Positions 24,491 through 38,328 of a DNA stretch of 64,000 bases are shown here, piece after piece. Source of the stretch: Temnothorax longispinosus. Lineage: Eukaryota; Arthropoda; Insecta; Hymenoptera; Formicidae. The translations under genes and the position numbers were made by a program. The stretch spans positions 21,409,395-21,473,394 of the forward strand of contig NC_092365.1 in assembly GCF_030848805.1 (NCBI RefSeq). Direction: 5' to 3'. A model generated the notes under the pieces. It saw only the letters and a program-made list of their open reading frames with translations. It ran no database searches and was not told the DNA's origin. Within the stretch, counting starts at the first letter, position 1. Each line of letters starts with the position of its first letter.

Positions 24491-27400
24491 TTTTCTGACC
24501 TATCGTCAAACACGGCTACATTTGCACTAACTACGCACGTATAATCGATGTTCGTTGTACGAAGGTACGAACTTATTGCGAGAAACAGTCAATATTGCCA
24601 CGACGCTTGAGAAATGCCGTTAATGTTACCAAAACAGAATATATACTATCTTCGCAGATGTGTCAGTTTTATTCAGCACTATATACAACGATAATATCAC
24701 TATACAACTTATTTTTATTTACAAATGCGTTGTCACTATAATTTATAAATACGTAATTAACTGTAATTAACTGTAAAAGATAGATATCTCATAGAACACG
24801 TCAAGTAATTGTATTTTCTATACTTTACACCGTAACTGCGCGAAATACTTGATATAATTAAATTTGTATTTTTTAAAGTCGTTATGCAACTGCAAGTTGC
24901 ACAGATAATGTAAACACAAATCTTCTTCAGCAACACGCGAAAAGATACGAAGCGAGAGATAATTATAATAATCGTTTCGCGTGAGACTACACTAATTTCA
25001 TAAAACTTGCTTTGCAGGAAACGTCACAAGTTTAGTATAAAATGCTAATGCAATTTGTTAGACACACTTTAAATTTGCATGATAATTCGTAATCGCGATG
25101 CCATTATCTCGAAGTTGAGAATTATGCACGGATCGGAAAGACCGAAAGATAACATCAATCAACGAATACGGATCGTACCCGACTAACGATTTATTGACAA
25201 TGTTCGTTCTAATATGCTGTCCAAAATATCCACACAAGAATTATCTGAAGTGTATGTTTACAAGCGTTCTCAAACTCAGCGAATTTTTCGATACCTTATT
25301 GGTGAAATTAATTGAAGACTGCAGATTCCCTTTGAGTTTACTTAATTGCATAAAAAAATGCTTTCTCAAAAAATATGATAAAATAAAATTTTAAGTTTTT
25401 TGAGATATTTATTTGTGTAATTAATAATAAATTGCGAGTTATAGAGCTATAATGTTTTGATCAATAATATAATTTAACAAGCTCGTTAAAGCACCTTTCT
25501 GTAGTATCCAAATAATGATGAAACAATGCACTTGCATTTGAGATAATCTAACGCGGTGATGCAACATACACATTCCTTTATTATCATTTAGGTATTGCTT
25601 AAACGCATGACGGTATGTTAAACACGCGACAAATCAACGCTAAGTTTATGTATTTTTTTTTATCACTTGGATTTGTTTAAGCTAAACATTTTCATCTGTC
25701 TCGCGCCAAGACACATGAAATACACGTGTATTTAACTGTACTAAAATTTCGCGAATATTTTTAAATATTTATGTGATTTGACATTTTGACATTTTGACAT
25801 TTTTGACATTTTCAGTGATGCAAATGTTAATGCGTGTGGAATACCTTGATATTGTGCTGAAATATAGAATAGAAGAGAAGCAAAATTGAAGTAGAAAGAG
25901 ATTTAAAAAATAGAAAATGAAAAAATGGAAAGAGAAACCGTTAATCATACCAGGCATATTAGATTCATTTTACGTAGCAATTCTATTTCTCTCGACCTGT
26001 TCTTTATAAATGCTAATTTCTTAGAAGATAAAAAAGTGGAACATTTGTAAACCACGCCTATAACGCTAAACATTACAATCAATTACAGCCAGCAAGCCTA
26101 CTTTAATAATTTTTAATGTGTGCATTATACAATTCCTAATGTTTTATTTTTTTGTATTCTATACATACATATGAAAGAGAAAGAGAGACAAAGGCTTACA
26201 GAAGTTAACCCTACATTGCGCTGTTTGCAACTAGAAATTTGCATTCTGTAAAGTATTATAATTAAATTCTTAACGCGTTTGCTTACATAACGTAAAACAG
26301 ACATTAACGATAATGAACAGCGTTTAAAACTGTAAGGCAATTGTATGTATAATTTTTGATCATGTATGTATTGTATGTAATTTAGTATATAATTAAATAA
26401 TTATTTAAAATAATTTTGTAATGTTATGATAATTTAGTAACAACTTTTAATAATTTGTAATATTTTTATTTATTTTATTTATTCTGCTAATACTTCTTGT
26501 TTTCTTCTTTTCAAAATAATTAAAATATTTGTAAATATATTTGTAAATTTTGAAAAAGTGAAAATCAAACGGCCACCTTTCCAATAAAACAAAGAATGTT
26601 GGTTTAAACAAAAAAAATTGATTTGTTATAATAATATAAATACTTGTTATAATATCTCTAATTCAATTATTTTAAAAATTAGCGTCGGTTATAATAATAA
26701 TATCGTAGAATTTGCAAAAAAAGACATAGGATGACATTTTAATTTTGCTTTGATAAAAACATTGTAATATATTAATCCTTTTAATAGAACAACTCAAAAC
26801 AGTAAAAATGTCTTATTTTTTAAAAACTGCACTGCACTTTTGTGTAATTTAATCTTTTCTGCAGTTTAAATTACTGATTAAACAAAGATTGAGTAATTTG
26901 TTTGTAAATATTTGACATATCATTCATCACGGCACTGCAATGCAGCCAATACATAATTTGATTATAATTTAAATTATTTATCTTAATTTTCTCATATATG
27001 TATATGATAATACGTACGATATAATGACATATGTAGCTTTTATATATGTATATTGTATATATTTATATATACTGCAAAAATTTTCAAAATTTATTTAAAG
27101 ATAAAAGCTCAATTTTTTGTAAAAACTATACTAAAAATAATTTTACGTAAATATGGAAATAAATATTAATACAAGCATGTAATTCTTACTTCGACATTAT
27201 GCATATTATCGTATATTAAGCGATCGTGATTAATGGATTACATTTGATCGATTTCCGATCAACTGTTCCATTTACACACAGTTGAAGAAATATTGTGAGA
27301 TATTGACGCAGAAGGTCATTACGTATTACATATACTTGTATTTATGATTCGCTAACTTGCATTCGTAAATTTTTTTTCAAACAACAGACAGTTAAGCGAT

Positions 27401-28014
27401 ATAATTATATACGCAGTTAAAGAAATCGAGAAACTTTTGTAATAAAATAGATATCCAAACAAGAAAATGGTACAAAATGCGGAGAAATATGTTTGTAAGT
27501 GGTTCACTTACAAACTACAAAATTATTAATATAATAAGTAGAATAATTAAATTTTATAAAAATCAATCTTTGTTCTCTCCATAAATTGTGAATTCAATTA
27601 ATTTATAATTTATAAGAAAATTACAACTGTGAATTCCGTAAAAGAAAAATTGTTTTAAAACCATACATGCAAATGTTTTTAAATTTAATATACGATACTC
27701 TGATATCTTGTCAAATAATATTTATCGAGAGTGACTCATTTAGGCATTATTTAATAACGATAAATAATATTAATGAAAGGAGAAACTTACCGTCCGCCAC
27801 GTCACATCAATAAATATACGCGCGATGAATTTAATATAAAAATAAAAATATTTTAATATTAAATGTATGATGTATTTAATATTAAATGAAAGATAATGTT
27901 AGACATAGGTATAGTAATAAATAAAGATAGATATGCTAAATTAAAGACACCATTTTTTGGCACCTTGCTAAAAGTTTGAATATGCTGTGTAATAAATACA
28001 AATATATGTATATA
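24491..28014. other. Gene-poor AT-rich stretch upstream of the SV2-like gene
   Basis: This should include the SV2-like promoter, but no core element could be fixed. Structures seen are a short tandem of GACATTTT units at 25779-25812 and a 25 bp palindrome (GTTTGTAAGTGG and its inverse) near 27490. No exon was recognised. Confidence 0.4.
25779..25812. repeat. Short tandem repeat, unit GACATTTT
   Basis: Four adjacent units of 8-9 bp. Confidence 0.8.
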
Positions 28015-28235
28015 CACTCATTAGAAAAATTGAGAGTCGCTTCCATTCTCAGTACATGCCATCACATGTGCGCGCATTTTCAATGGTATCTTCCGTAATT
28101 AAAGTACATATATAGACAGATTTCTCTGCAATTGTCGTATCGTCGTGTTGTCGTGTTGCTGCGGTAATCCGATCAAAAGAAGGGCCTACGTATATTACTA
28201 GACAAAAATATCTCAGTTTTTCTGGCATTTGAGTG
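28015..28235. mobile_element. 221 bp MITE with TA target duplication (mariner-like)
   Basis: The ends are inverted copies: CACTCATTAGAAAAATTGAG on the left, and on the right the inverse of CACTCAAATGCCAGAAAAAC with similar continuation. TA flanks both ends (28013-28014 and 28236-28237). No transposase. Confidence 0.65.
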
Positions 28236-31200
28236 TACGTATATATGTGTACATTTTTTATACAGTGTATTCAAATTTATACATATTTTTTTTCTTATAC
28301 TATTATATATTTCTTATAATCTACATATATTTGATAATAATATCACACAAAAACATTTCTAGAAGATTATCTAAGAGTTCAAAAATACAAAAATAAATAA
28401 TAAAACTTGCAAAAATCTCATGATGGAGAGTTGGCGGTAACTTGCCTTTAGGTTTCATTAAAGATATCTTTTTCTATCGTCGTCGAAGGATTTCGAGAGT
28501 GAGATACGCAGGGATCGGGAACGCAGTAAAATAAATTCGCGATGCACCAGCAGCAACTCTTAATCGGCGATCCTAGCGTCGTCGTCGCGCGTGCACCACC
28601 CTAAAGAGGGATGTTTCTTCAGTTGCACATGCACAGTGGTGAGCGACAACCGTTAAACTGATTTCGCTCGTTGGATTCGCTACAAAAGTATCGTCGAGAC
28701 GAAAGAAGTGCGAAGAAGACGGTGACGATGCCGACGACGACAGGCGTCCATCGCGTTACGCGGTGGGGCGAAACAGGTTCCTAAACGAACCTATATAATT
28801 TTCTCGCGTATCAACGAGAAAAAGCTATCTCCCACATCCACACCCACGCGAGAACACGTGAATATATATATATCATTCCGGGCTCATTAGATATATAAGA
28901 AAAACTCTACGGTGTTTCTTTTCAAACGCTCGCAAGTGGTCTGCCAGATAGCGCGGCGGCACATTTGTTTGGTCCGCAAAATTTGCACGGACTGCATTCC
29001 ACGGACTTGCACATTTATAATAGCCTCATTTTTGCGCAAAGGTCCTGCACGATATAAAAAAGACAGTTGAGAAATTCGAATGTCGTCGAGGCATGTTGTT
29101 TGTCTCTTTCTGACGCAGGTTGAACGCACACTCGCGTGTCGCATGGAATTTTTGCATTAACCGAATCGAGATTAAAATCAGGATTCTACTCGAAAATTAA
29201 TGCCTAATGCATACTGATTTGACCGCCGCGCATAGTTTACCAGTTCGGATCATATTGCTATACTCGGTCTAGTACCGCGAGATTTTTTGGACAGAATGAC
29301 ATTTTGATGGAATGCAATCGGCGATCAAAAAAGATCAATGTATATCGAAATTCAGAACCCTTTTTAGACGACGATTATAATGACATATATATGGGGGAAA
29401 AATAACAAATAGTAAGATGTCAGATCTCATCCTATAATACGTACGTTCCATTTTCGTCGGTATCTTTCCGCTCGGAATTGTTCCATTATCGGATCTCTTC
29501 GCAAATTCACCTTTCCCGAGCGCCATCGTAGGAACAATGCCAAAATCGGTATCGGGCCTTATGTTTTGTACATCGCAGGTGTCCTGTATTATCACGATTC
29601 AGTAAACAAAAGCGATGATAACAAGACTGTATATATTTTTACGAGCTCATCCGCGATTTTCAATCGCAAATATCGACAACAAAAATGCATGGATTATTGC
29701 AGCTTCTGCCCAACTTCCGTGAAAGTCACAAAGTGACCATGCATTATCACGTAAACCGACCCGTCAGGCGAACGAATTGCATATTGCTGATCGAATGTAG
29801 CAGACAGTCTGTTTAGTATGTAAATTATTCCAGTGTACGATGCGAAGTGAAATTCCAAATTCCTTAGCACATAAAGTCGTTACTCACTGTTTGTCTTATG
29901 GTGCTTCGGGGGTCGCAAATTACGATCTATCTTATCTTTATGTGCGGGCGCGTGATAAATTCTCAATCTTAATTGACGACACGCGGCTTTCGGAAGACTA
30001 CCGTGAGTCAAGACATGACGAATCTGTAAATTCGTCGGTGTCAAAGAATTTACGTTTACCTGGAAGTAGGCTTTGTGAGAAAGATAATAATGCATTGCAT
30101 TATTAATTATTCTGCAAATAAATGCTACAGGCGCCTATACTATACTTATCACGGACACGTAAATGTAAATGAGTAATTATATAATGTATTTAGTCGTTGC
30201 GTATGTTAGGTGTTTTGTATATCAAAAGTTTGAGTTTTGTTTTAAATCTCTTTTGATAAGATTATAAAATTATATTCTTCTACAAAGACACATTTCAGTT
30301 TCTACAACATGTATGATTTTTTTAAGTTACGCTAATTTGCGAAAATGTGGGAAATTGGAGAAGAAAAGTTCATATAGCATTGCAATATGCACATACGATA
30401 TGCAAATAGATAATTATGTAATGTAAATATAATTATACGTGCAAGTATATTTGCAAAGATAAACTAGCACTAATAAAACACGCGAATGGTGATTTGTAGA
30501 GAAAGATAAAATAGAATGGGCGGCTTTAACGCGTCGGTTGACTTTAATTACGTTTGACCTTCCGCTTTTAAGCCGATTAACCGATGATCATGTTACGAAA
30601 TGGCGATCTCGGCCAACGATAGAAAAAGCGGACCATGCGCTCTTTTCTACATACAGAATCATATTGGATACAAAATTACAGCATTATTCTGACGAAACTA
30701 TTAACATGGATTACCTTATACTATATGAATTATTTACAAGGCAGGAAGTGTACGTTATAGTGTATTAACTTATGGTAACATATGCAGTACCTTTTTTTGT
30801 CATCTACGGAAAAATCGAACTTGTCAGCTCTGTGTTAGTTCACTAATGTACAGGCACAAATTTGCATTTTTAATTTGCTTTTGATTAATTAATATAGTTA
30901 ACGGACATTAGATAATAATATCGCGGCATTAAAGCTGCTGCAATTGCTTGAAGGGAGTGTCATTTCCTTTGGTTACTTCAATGAGAACCACGATGACTAC
31001 ACAATTGGAATTTGTGTACTTTTGTAAAAAAAATTTGCTGGTTAAAGTTTTTGTATGTTAAGTATATAAAAAATCAACACATTCATGTGTAAAAACACAT
31101 GCTACGTTAATTGAATTTAACAAATATAAAATGTAAAGTTATTAAAATAATTTAAAAAAATATGTTAAAGTAACACAATTTGCACGTATTTTATTATTAA

Positions 31201-31423
31201 ATGCGTTAAAATTTACAGAAAAGAAGTGTTGATTTTATTCTATGACAGGAGTGGGGCTGACTATACTTACTTATTATCATTCTTCGTGTGATTTCGATGT
31301 GGCCTCAAAACGTCTCGACGTGTTTCATTGTCTTGTTATGCTGTGTTATTAATATAGAAGTACCAGAACTATTTTATCTACTTTATCTTGTCATGCACGT
31401 ATATTTTAACTGTTACTATGATA
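28236..31423. other. No gene recognised
   Basis: The GC content rises around 28480-28900 and the sequence there is rich in CG and CGTCG, which might mark a promoter, but no exon follows that I can support. The open frames at 28887-29144 (-), 29335-29595 (-) and 29840-30106 (+) show no family resemblance. Confidence 0.35.
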
Positions 31424-31543
31424 GGTGCGTTCGGGGAGTGCGCTATCAGCGCTATTGTGTTATTTTATCTTTATTGTTTATTAGATGTAAAACAAGGATA
31501 GAATAATACAACAGTGCTGATAGCGCGCTTCCCGAACGCAGTC
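31424..31543. mobile_element. 120 bp foldback MITE
   Basis: Arms at 31426-31470 and 31498-31541 are inverted copies; the left begins TGCGTTCGGGGAGTGCGC and the right ends GCGCGCTTCCCGAACGCA. Both continue with matching CTATCAGC-type blocks. Non-coding. Confidence 0.7.
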
Positions 31544-34239
31544 TATATGTTAATTAAATTATTATGTTGTTTGGGGTTATTGTTAGAGTTTAAATCCTTC
31601 ACCTAAAATTGTATTTCGAAATATTATCTTGAAATAAAGTATATCAATATATGTATGTAATTATATTAATAAGTATTTAATATATATATAATTTATAAAT
31701 CCCCAACACACCTTCTATATAATTCATATTAATAAAATATATATAACATTTCTAGAATTTCTAAAAATAACATTTTTGTATACTTATTACTATTTAACAA
31801 AATAAAATGTTATGTTAATATAAACCTTTATTAAGAAATATAAAATTTAATAAATAAATATAGTGTAATTTTTACATATTATAACAATCAAAAGTTCGAG
31901 TTATAACATTTGTAAAATATAAAAACATTTCTTACATGTAATTTCATCAAAAAAGTTACGTTAATTGTACACACAATTAACTTCAAATTACAATCAAAAT
32001 TACATGTCTCTTTTGTTAAAATATTAATATTGGTATCAGTGTTATTATTTAACAGATCCAAAAAATTGAGTGGACCATTTGGGATACGTGATTTATGATA
32101 AATTTAACACAAATTTTTCAACTGTGTAATATCATTTAATGCGGGTCATTATACGCCGTATAGTTTATTGTCGACCACGAATACTGGTTATCGCATCGAG
32201 ACGAAAAATATAGCAATCAAACAGCAGTTATTTGAATAGTTATTTATCTGTTATTAACAAAGTTTATAAGAAATAATACTTTTCATTAAAAGTAAAAATT
32301 TACCAGATAAACCGTTCTCGGTAGTAATATTTGCTCGGCCGATCATATGCACTTGCGAGTTGTGCGACAAAAACCTAATTAGCACTTAATTCCCGTGGCA
32401 TTATACGAATAAATCGAGCGATATCGCGCGTCTGTAGCACCCGGCGATTTACAAACGATCCGACAAACCTCGATAACTCTCAATCTATTTCTAACATTAA
32501 CCCCGCACGCGCTTCGCAATTTGCATAGCTGTTAGTGAATGAGCATTAATGATTTGCGTCTTATTTTGTGCACGTGGAACGCCGATCATGCCATCCGAAA
32601 AAGGTCGGATTTAATGGACACCGCCTGGTTAATTTGCTGTCAGTTTTTAATTTCGAGAGAGCATTAATTGTAACAGTTTTATGTTATTTATAATAATTTA
32701 TACAGATAAAGTTTTCTCGTTAAAGAAATGGTATCTTATAGTTAACTTTTAATGGCGTTTCAAGTCGTTACATATGGAAAAACCGTACTGCGCGCAAGTC
32801 TCATTTAGCACATAATATTTATTCAGCATTACGATTTCTGAAGGTTACATAATGTGATATTGTAATCTTAATTCACTGGAAAGCTATCTGTTAACTATGT
32901 TTTATCAGAATATAAATATTCTTCGAGCAAAACTCACGTAAAACATTTATATAAGCAATATAGAAGCAAATTAAAAAAACAAAAAGTTATCTTGTTCTGC
33001 AAAAGAGCGAATATAAAATATGATTTCTCGATAAACGTTTCGGACAATATGACACGAGTAAAAAATTAATGAGATATTATATCTCAAAAGAGTAAATTAA
33101 TCAGAAAAAGATACGTCACGCACGGCCTCAAGAAGTTGTATTCCGAGAAACACAAAATTGTGATAAATACATTAAACCTCGTTTGATTTCGACCTGAAAT
33201 CAATTATGCGTAACAACTGTCACTGGTATTATCCGCTTTATTGTATACTAGCTTACGAAAGAGCGCGTGTTTTTCTGTAGACCGTAAGGAGACTTTGCAC
33301 CGCGAATGAAAACAATTTCTAACTTGAGATCGCATGTCAAGAGGATCGTTGGCCCCGTCGTTGATATATGTCACTGGTCATGCACTCGCACGCGTCGCAA
33401 AATGGAATGGGACGCTTTTCTCTCTCGTCTGAAATAATCATTCGCGTTGGCACGGCACAAGAACCATTCTTTATCCATATTTATCTATTATACAGATATA
33501 TGCGACATCTTTGCTTTAATGACGTACGTTTTTTTCCGTAGTAGAGAACGTAGGAGGTACTGATTAAGTCTGGGATTTCCGCAAAATAAAGCAGGCTATT
33601 CGCTGCTACGCTTTTGTCCTCGATTGCTCCATTTTTTGCGGTTGTGTTAGTCAAGTTCGCAGGAAATATTGTCCGTCAGTATTCAATTACATCTCGACCA
33701 ATGGATCTTAAGAAACATAGCTAATAAATATAAAGAAACTATCGTCGATTTTATTAGAATCGAATGAAAAATATGCACTTTGCACTGTTATAATTTACGT
33801 TTCGCGGAATAGTTGTCAGCTGGTTTTATTTATAAATTGAAATATGACAACCAGTCGCATTGGTTGAACGGAAAATTCTCATTTCTAACGAAATGCATCG
33901 TGCAGTGACGCTATCCGTTCATAAATAATTCATAAAGATCGGGCCCTTTGTTTTCGCAGTTGCTTCTGCGAATCGTATCTCCCTCTCTACTCATACACAT
34001 TTCTTCCTCCAATTTGTCGCGTGTCGTCACCATGTGTCCGTCGATTTCTCGGGACTATATAAGGCGCGTAACCGCATCATAAGCCATGATACTTCTCCGT
34101 CCGGGATAAGGGTCGATCCGAAACGACCCCGGGAAACAGCTATCTTCCCACCCGTTATCTGAAACTCCAAGATAACAGTCGTATCGCAGCGAAAAGGGGA
34201 GGCGACGTTGCTGGCGGGCCTGGAAATTGTACTGTTCAA
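31544..34239. other. No gene recognised
   Basis: AT-rich to about 32150, more balanced after. A TATATAAG at 34056-34063 in a GC-richer setting may be a second core promoter on the plus strand, but no initiator at a good distance is clear. Confidence 0.35.
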
Positions 34240-34273
34240 TATAAAGCGACTGTGTTGTTTGACAAAGCGATCA
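34240..34273 (+). promoter_or_regulatory. TATA box plus initiator (core promoter)
   Basis: TATAAAG at 34240-34246 is followed by an arthropod initiator, TCAGTT, at 34271-34276. The A at 34273 would be the start site, about 33 bp from the first T of the box, close to the normal spacing. The strand is set by the order of the two elements and by the splice donor downstream. Confidence 0.55.
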
Positions 34274-34341
34274 GTTTGCCTCGTCAACAATATTGGTGTC
34301 TTCTCGCAAAAATATCAGTTGATCGAAAAACATCATTTTGC
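34273..34341 (+). other. Predicted non-coding first exon
   Basis: From the predicted start site the sequence runs 69 bp to a strong donor, GTAAGTATC at 34342. It contains no ATG-led frame of use. The acceptor partner is unknown; the acceptor at 44123, in front of the peroxidase-like start codon, is one candidate, but that would need a 9.8 kb intron and is only a guess. Confidence 0.4.
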
Positions 34342-34517
34342 GTAAGTATCCTTGCTTATATATTAATGAAATGCACTTCAAGTATTTTCGTAGTAATATC
34401 CATATAGTAATTTGGATTTTAAAGAGTTTGACGGTTAAAATCGTGCGAAGAGGGGTGGTAGTCTCAAATTTCTCGAATGCTTAACGCGTACATCGCAATC
34501 GCATCCGCGGTGAGGGA

Positions 34518-34631
34518 TGATACGTTAGCGAAATAACCCAGTGAATTGTTAGGTATCGAATAAAGTTATCGAGAAACTTATGACACGTTAGCGAAATAAG
34601 CCAGTGAATCGTTAAGTATCGAATAAAGTTA
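34518..34631. repeat. Two tandem copies of a 62 bp period
   Basis: 51 bp at 34518-34568 recurs at 34580-34631 with a few changes; both contain ACGTTAGCGAAATAA and ATCGAATAAAGTTA. It lies just inside the predicted first intron. Confidence 0.85.
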
Positions 34632-35069
34632 CACACGTGTACAGCGGTTTGCAGGGCACATCGGACGTAGTTCTAAGATGCTAGGTAAACAGAGCTCGAT
34701 TCTAAAAATAGAAAACATCTTCTCTTCTAATATTTAATTAATTCAGAAAAGATATAGGCAATACATTGACTCATTTAATATCGTATTCATTAATATACAA
34801 AAAAATCTGTTTTTCTTTATGCCCGAAAATCCGGACTCGCGATCGATCGAAATATACATGTATATGTATTACATAAATGGATAGCCAAATCAGAAATAAT
34901 TTATTACTTTTTACACCTGTTCAAGGACCTTCACCGCTAGAAATCAATACTTGTACGGTATACGTCGCGTCCAAATTAACTTCCATCAAAAATTAATTCT
35001 ATCAAAACCGTGTAATTTGACAACAAAATGAGATTCTATTTTAAATTTATATTATTTACTGTATTACAA
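34632..35069. other. No gene recognised
   Basis: Intergenic or intronic sequence between the tandem repeat and the CCCGGG-ended element. Nothing further seen. Confidence 0.35.
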
Positions 35070-36099
35070 TGCGGTGCCCGGGAAAATTCGTATTAGTTTA
35101 TATTAGTAGATATATGATTATATATGATCATATAAGAAATGGAAAATATAATCTTAAACAATATTATATAGCCATATATATGAGAGTATATAATTGTATA
35201 TGGCCATATATGAGCATATATAATTATATACCCGGGGAAAAATACCTATATCTTATTTGTTTATATTAGTAAATATATAATTATAATGGTCATATAAGAA
35301 ATTGAAATATAATCTGGAACAATATTATATGACTATATATGAAAATATATGATTATATATTCCATAAAACCTCTTTAAGTATAACCTTATATAGCCATAT
35401 ATGGTCTTATATACTTATATATTATCATGTCTGATCATGTAAAAGTATATTTATAAGGTTAAAGATAATCATATATATGAACATATACTCGGATCTATTC
35501 ATAAGTTGTATAATTTAAACTTTAAACTACTGAAAATAATATAATCATATATGAACTTATATAGTTATATAAGATTATATATAATCACAATATTGTATCT
35601 CAAAGTATCCAATAGATGGCATTCAATATGGGATCTGTTTCTCGTATTTAAAAGTCAAACAACTTGTTACAAGAACGGTATCAAAAGACACGACACTGTC
35701 TCGCGCTATGGAGCGGCACAATTTTTGTATATATCAATTGTATCGTGGAGTCCACTCTTATAATAAAGCGGCACACTTAAAAAATAACATTTGAAAATAA
35801 CGATTTTCTGAAACTTATTTAAATATATATATGTCCTCATATATAATTTTATATAATCATATATGACCATATAAACTCTTATCAGGCCAAAATTTATATA
35901 TGAGCATATAAGATCGCTTCTTATGAACATATAAGACATAAGACATTATATGTATAAGAGATATTTTTTTATATGTCCTTATATGATTATATATGATCAT
36001 ATAAGATCTTATCAGGCCAAAATTCATATATGAGCATATAAGATCGCTTCTTATCTAAGCATATAAGACATTATAAAAGATTTCTTTTTCCCGGGTGCA
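35070..36099. mobile_element. 1 kb AT-rich element with CCCGGG ends and internal tandem blocks
   Basis: The ends are inverted: GGTGCCCGGGAAAA near 35073 and TTTTTCCCGGGTGCA near 36085-36098. The interior is packed with variants of CATATATGATCATATAAGA. A block of about 150 bp beginning with the CCCGGG tip is tandemly repeated (from 35077 and again from 35231). A block of about 130 bp containing CTTATCAGGCCAAAATT and AGATCGCTTCTTAT is repeated at about 35830-35940 and 35970-36070. No transposase frame. This looks like a non-autonomous element that grew by internal duplication. Confidence 0.65.
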
Positions 36100-38066
36100 T
36101 AATTTGCTTACAAAATTCAGCTGACTATAATCAATTTATCGTTATGTGATAAATGCTATATGTGCTAAGGAGTATCTGCTTAAATCTTTAGATGACTCTG
36201 TAGGTTCCATTTGTATTGCAGTTGCAACAAGCTGTATGTATATCCTCCGATTTAACACTTGCTTCTTTTGAAAAAGAAAACTGTTTTGATAAGCGTTCTT
36301 CACGAATTTTATTTTACAGAAATTTAAAATATCTAATTTAATTATTAAAAGCTGAAAATTTATTACTTTTCATTTATAATTTCACTATAATATATATTTT
36401 ATTTATCAAAATCAGGATGAAGAAAATTATATAGCCCTATTTACGAACCCGGTAAAAAGTTTTTATAAAAAAATATGTATACACATAATTTTACAATGTT
36501 TATATTTGGACATATTATCAAGACTCTCTTATATAATATTTGTCTACATATACATGTAGAAAAAATAATAATAAGAAGAATTGACAAATAATTAAAAAAA
36601 AAACTTTTGCTTTGTTTTTCTTAATAAAAAGTAAAATTGTGATTTAGATTATACAATATTCTATGTATAATTATATTTTATATACAGATTATTATATTTG
36701 TTCATAATTGTACATATATAGGCAATTTTTTCTCAAACTTTAATTTTTTAATAGAAAAAACAATACAAAAATTATACTTTTAATTATTTTTTAATTCTTT
36801 TTCTTATTTTTCCTACATATACGAACAGATATTATACAAAAAAAAGAAAACATAAACCTATTTTATACATAATCATATACATTTATATACATTTTTATAC
36901 ATATAAACAATTTTTTTGCCGGAAATTATACGAATTGCAAAAGAGAACAAATGACGAAGAGAGGGAGTTTGCATAGCCAGTGCAATTGGATTTCTTTTAA
37001 AAGAAAAAGAAGGCAAAATGAAGAAAGATATGAGAAAAGGACAGTTTAGGAGAAACATCACGCGAAACGGTTAATTATCACACTCGTATCACGTGCTGGG
37101 TTAGACCGGCCAAAGTCTTCTTCGCATCTTGTTCCGAGTACTTACGTATTGCGTTTAGGTTGAGATTTGATCTATTTCGAGGCCGTTTTGTTCTCCTTTT
37201 ATGACTTATTTTTAATAGCGATAATTATAGAGGATTGAATTGATTCCATACGATTTCTGACACAAAATTTTAATTTAATGTCAACATTTTGGCCAATAAA
37301 ATCCAAGAATTCTGAATAATTTTTAACTTTGATTGAAAATTCGACGATAATCTTCTTCAATTTCTTCAAGGAAGTGATAAAATTTTATTTAAATAAATCT
37401 TGAAAATTTTATTATTATATATTTCTTCTATATCGCTACTGTTTTAATTAAAGCAACGCGCGCGTCGACTGCAATTAAATAGAGAATTTATTAAAATTAG
37501 AGGCAATAATTTTGAAATAGGTCTTGTCTATCGATATACAATTAGCATCGTGACATTGACATTCTCGACGCAAATAATACTAACGTATTGATTTAAAGGG
37601 CGATGCCGGGTCTTCTGCTTTTTGCGCTGAAAAACGCATGCGCCAGCGGGGGTTGAAAAACCTGTCCAATGGGATAAGAGTAGGGTGGGAGAAACGAATT
37701 CGGGTGGTCAATACGGTTCAGAATCAGCTGCTCCGTAGCTTGGACAGTGCGTCATTTACGTTAATTCGCCATAGAAGAAATTCGCAATTCCACATCAGGT
37801 AGCATTGAGGTCATTCGCGCGTTCGCGAGAGAATCCTCGATCGGCATCCGCGATCTTGAGGGTGCGCGGAAAGGGGCACGATAGAGGGACCGTTATCTGG
37901 GTATATTGATCCGGGGTGGACATTTAGCGCGTCTATAATCTATATACATAGCCAGTGTGCGCCGACGTGTCCCCGCGAGGAGAACTACGTCGTCGACGGT
38001 TCCAACTTCCGCGAGCAAGCAGGGCTCTCCGTGGCCCGCTCGACATTTACTCCAGAGGGGAAAAAG
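36100..38066. other. Gene-poor stretch upstream of a candidate exon
   Basis: AT-rich to about 37100, then rising GC content from 37600, with CG-containing sequence around 37620-38060. This fits a promoter region for the candidate exon at 38067, but no clear TATA/initiator pair was found. Confidence 0.35.
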
Positions 38067-38136
38067 ATGGGCGTTGAAGTGCTCGGCAGTCCGAACAGTT
38101 ATCTACGAGTAGAGCGTTGCAAGAAGTCGTACCTAG
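38067..38136 (+). CDS. Candidate alternative first coding exon of the peroxidase-like gene
   Basis: AAAAAGATGG at 38061-38070 is a good start context, followed by 23 codons (MGVEVLGSPNSYLRVERC, then KKSYL) plus one base to a donor, GTAAGCC, at 38137. An acceptor, TTTTGTGCAG, ends at 44123, 11 bp before the peroxidase ATG. Joining the two keeps the frame and would read SYL-AGGV-MAGSV, adding 27 residues before the signal peptide. In-frame joining has a one-in-three chance of being accidental. No other downstream exon was found for this donor. The frame is also open well upstream of the ATG. The peptide resembles nothing I know. Confidence 0.35.
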
Positions 38137-38291
38137 GTAAGCCCCGCGCTCCCGATTCATAAGTCGGCGACGCGCTGCGTCGTGTTGAGAATTCATTGCA
38201 ACGAGAAAGTTCCGTCACCGGGAGACTCCTATTGATTAGTTGTAGTGCCGAACCGGAGTAAACCGATTTTTCTGAGAAATAAATTTATTTT

Positions 38292-38328
<37 letters not shown>

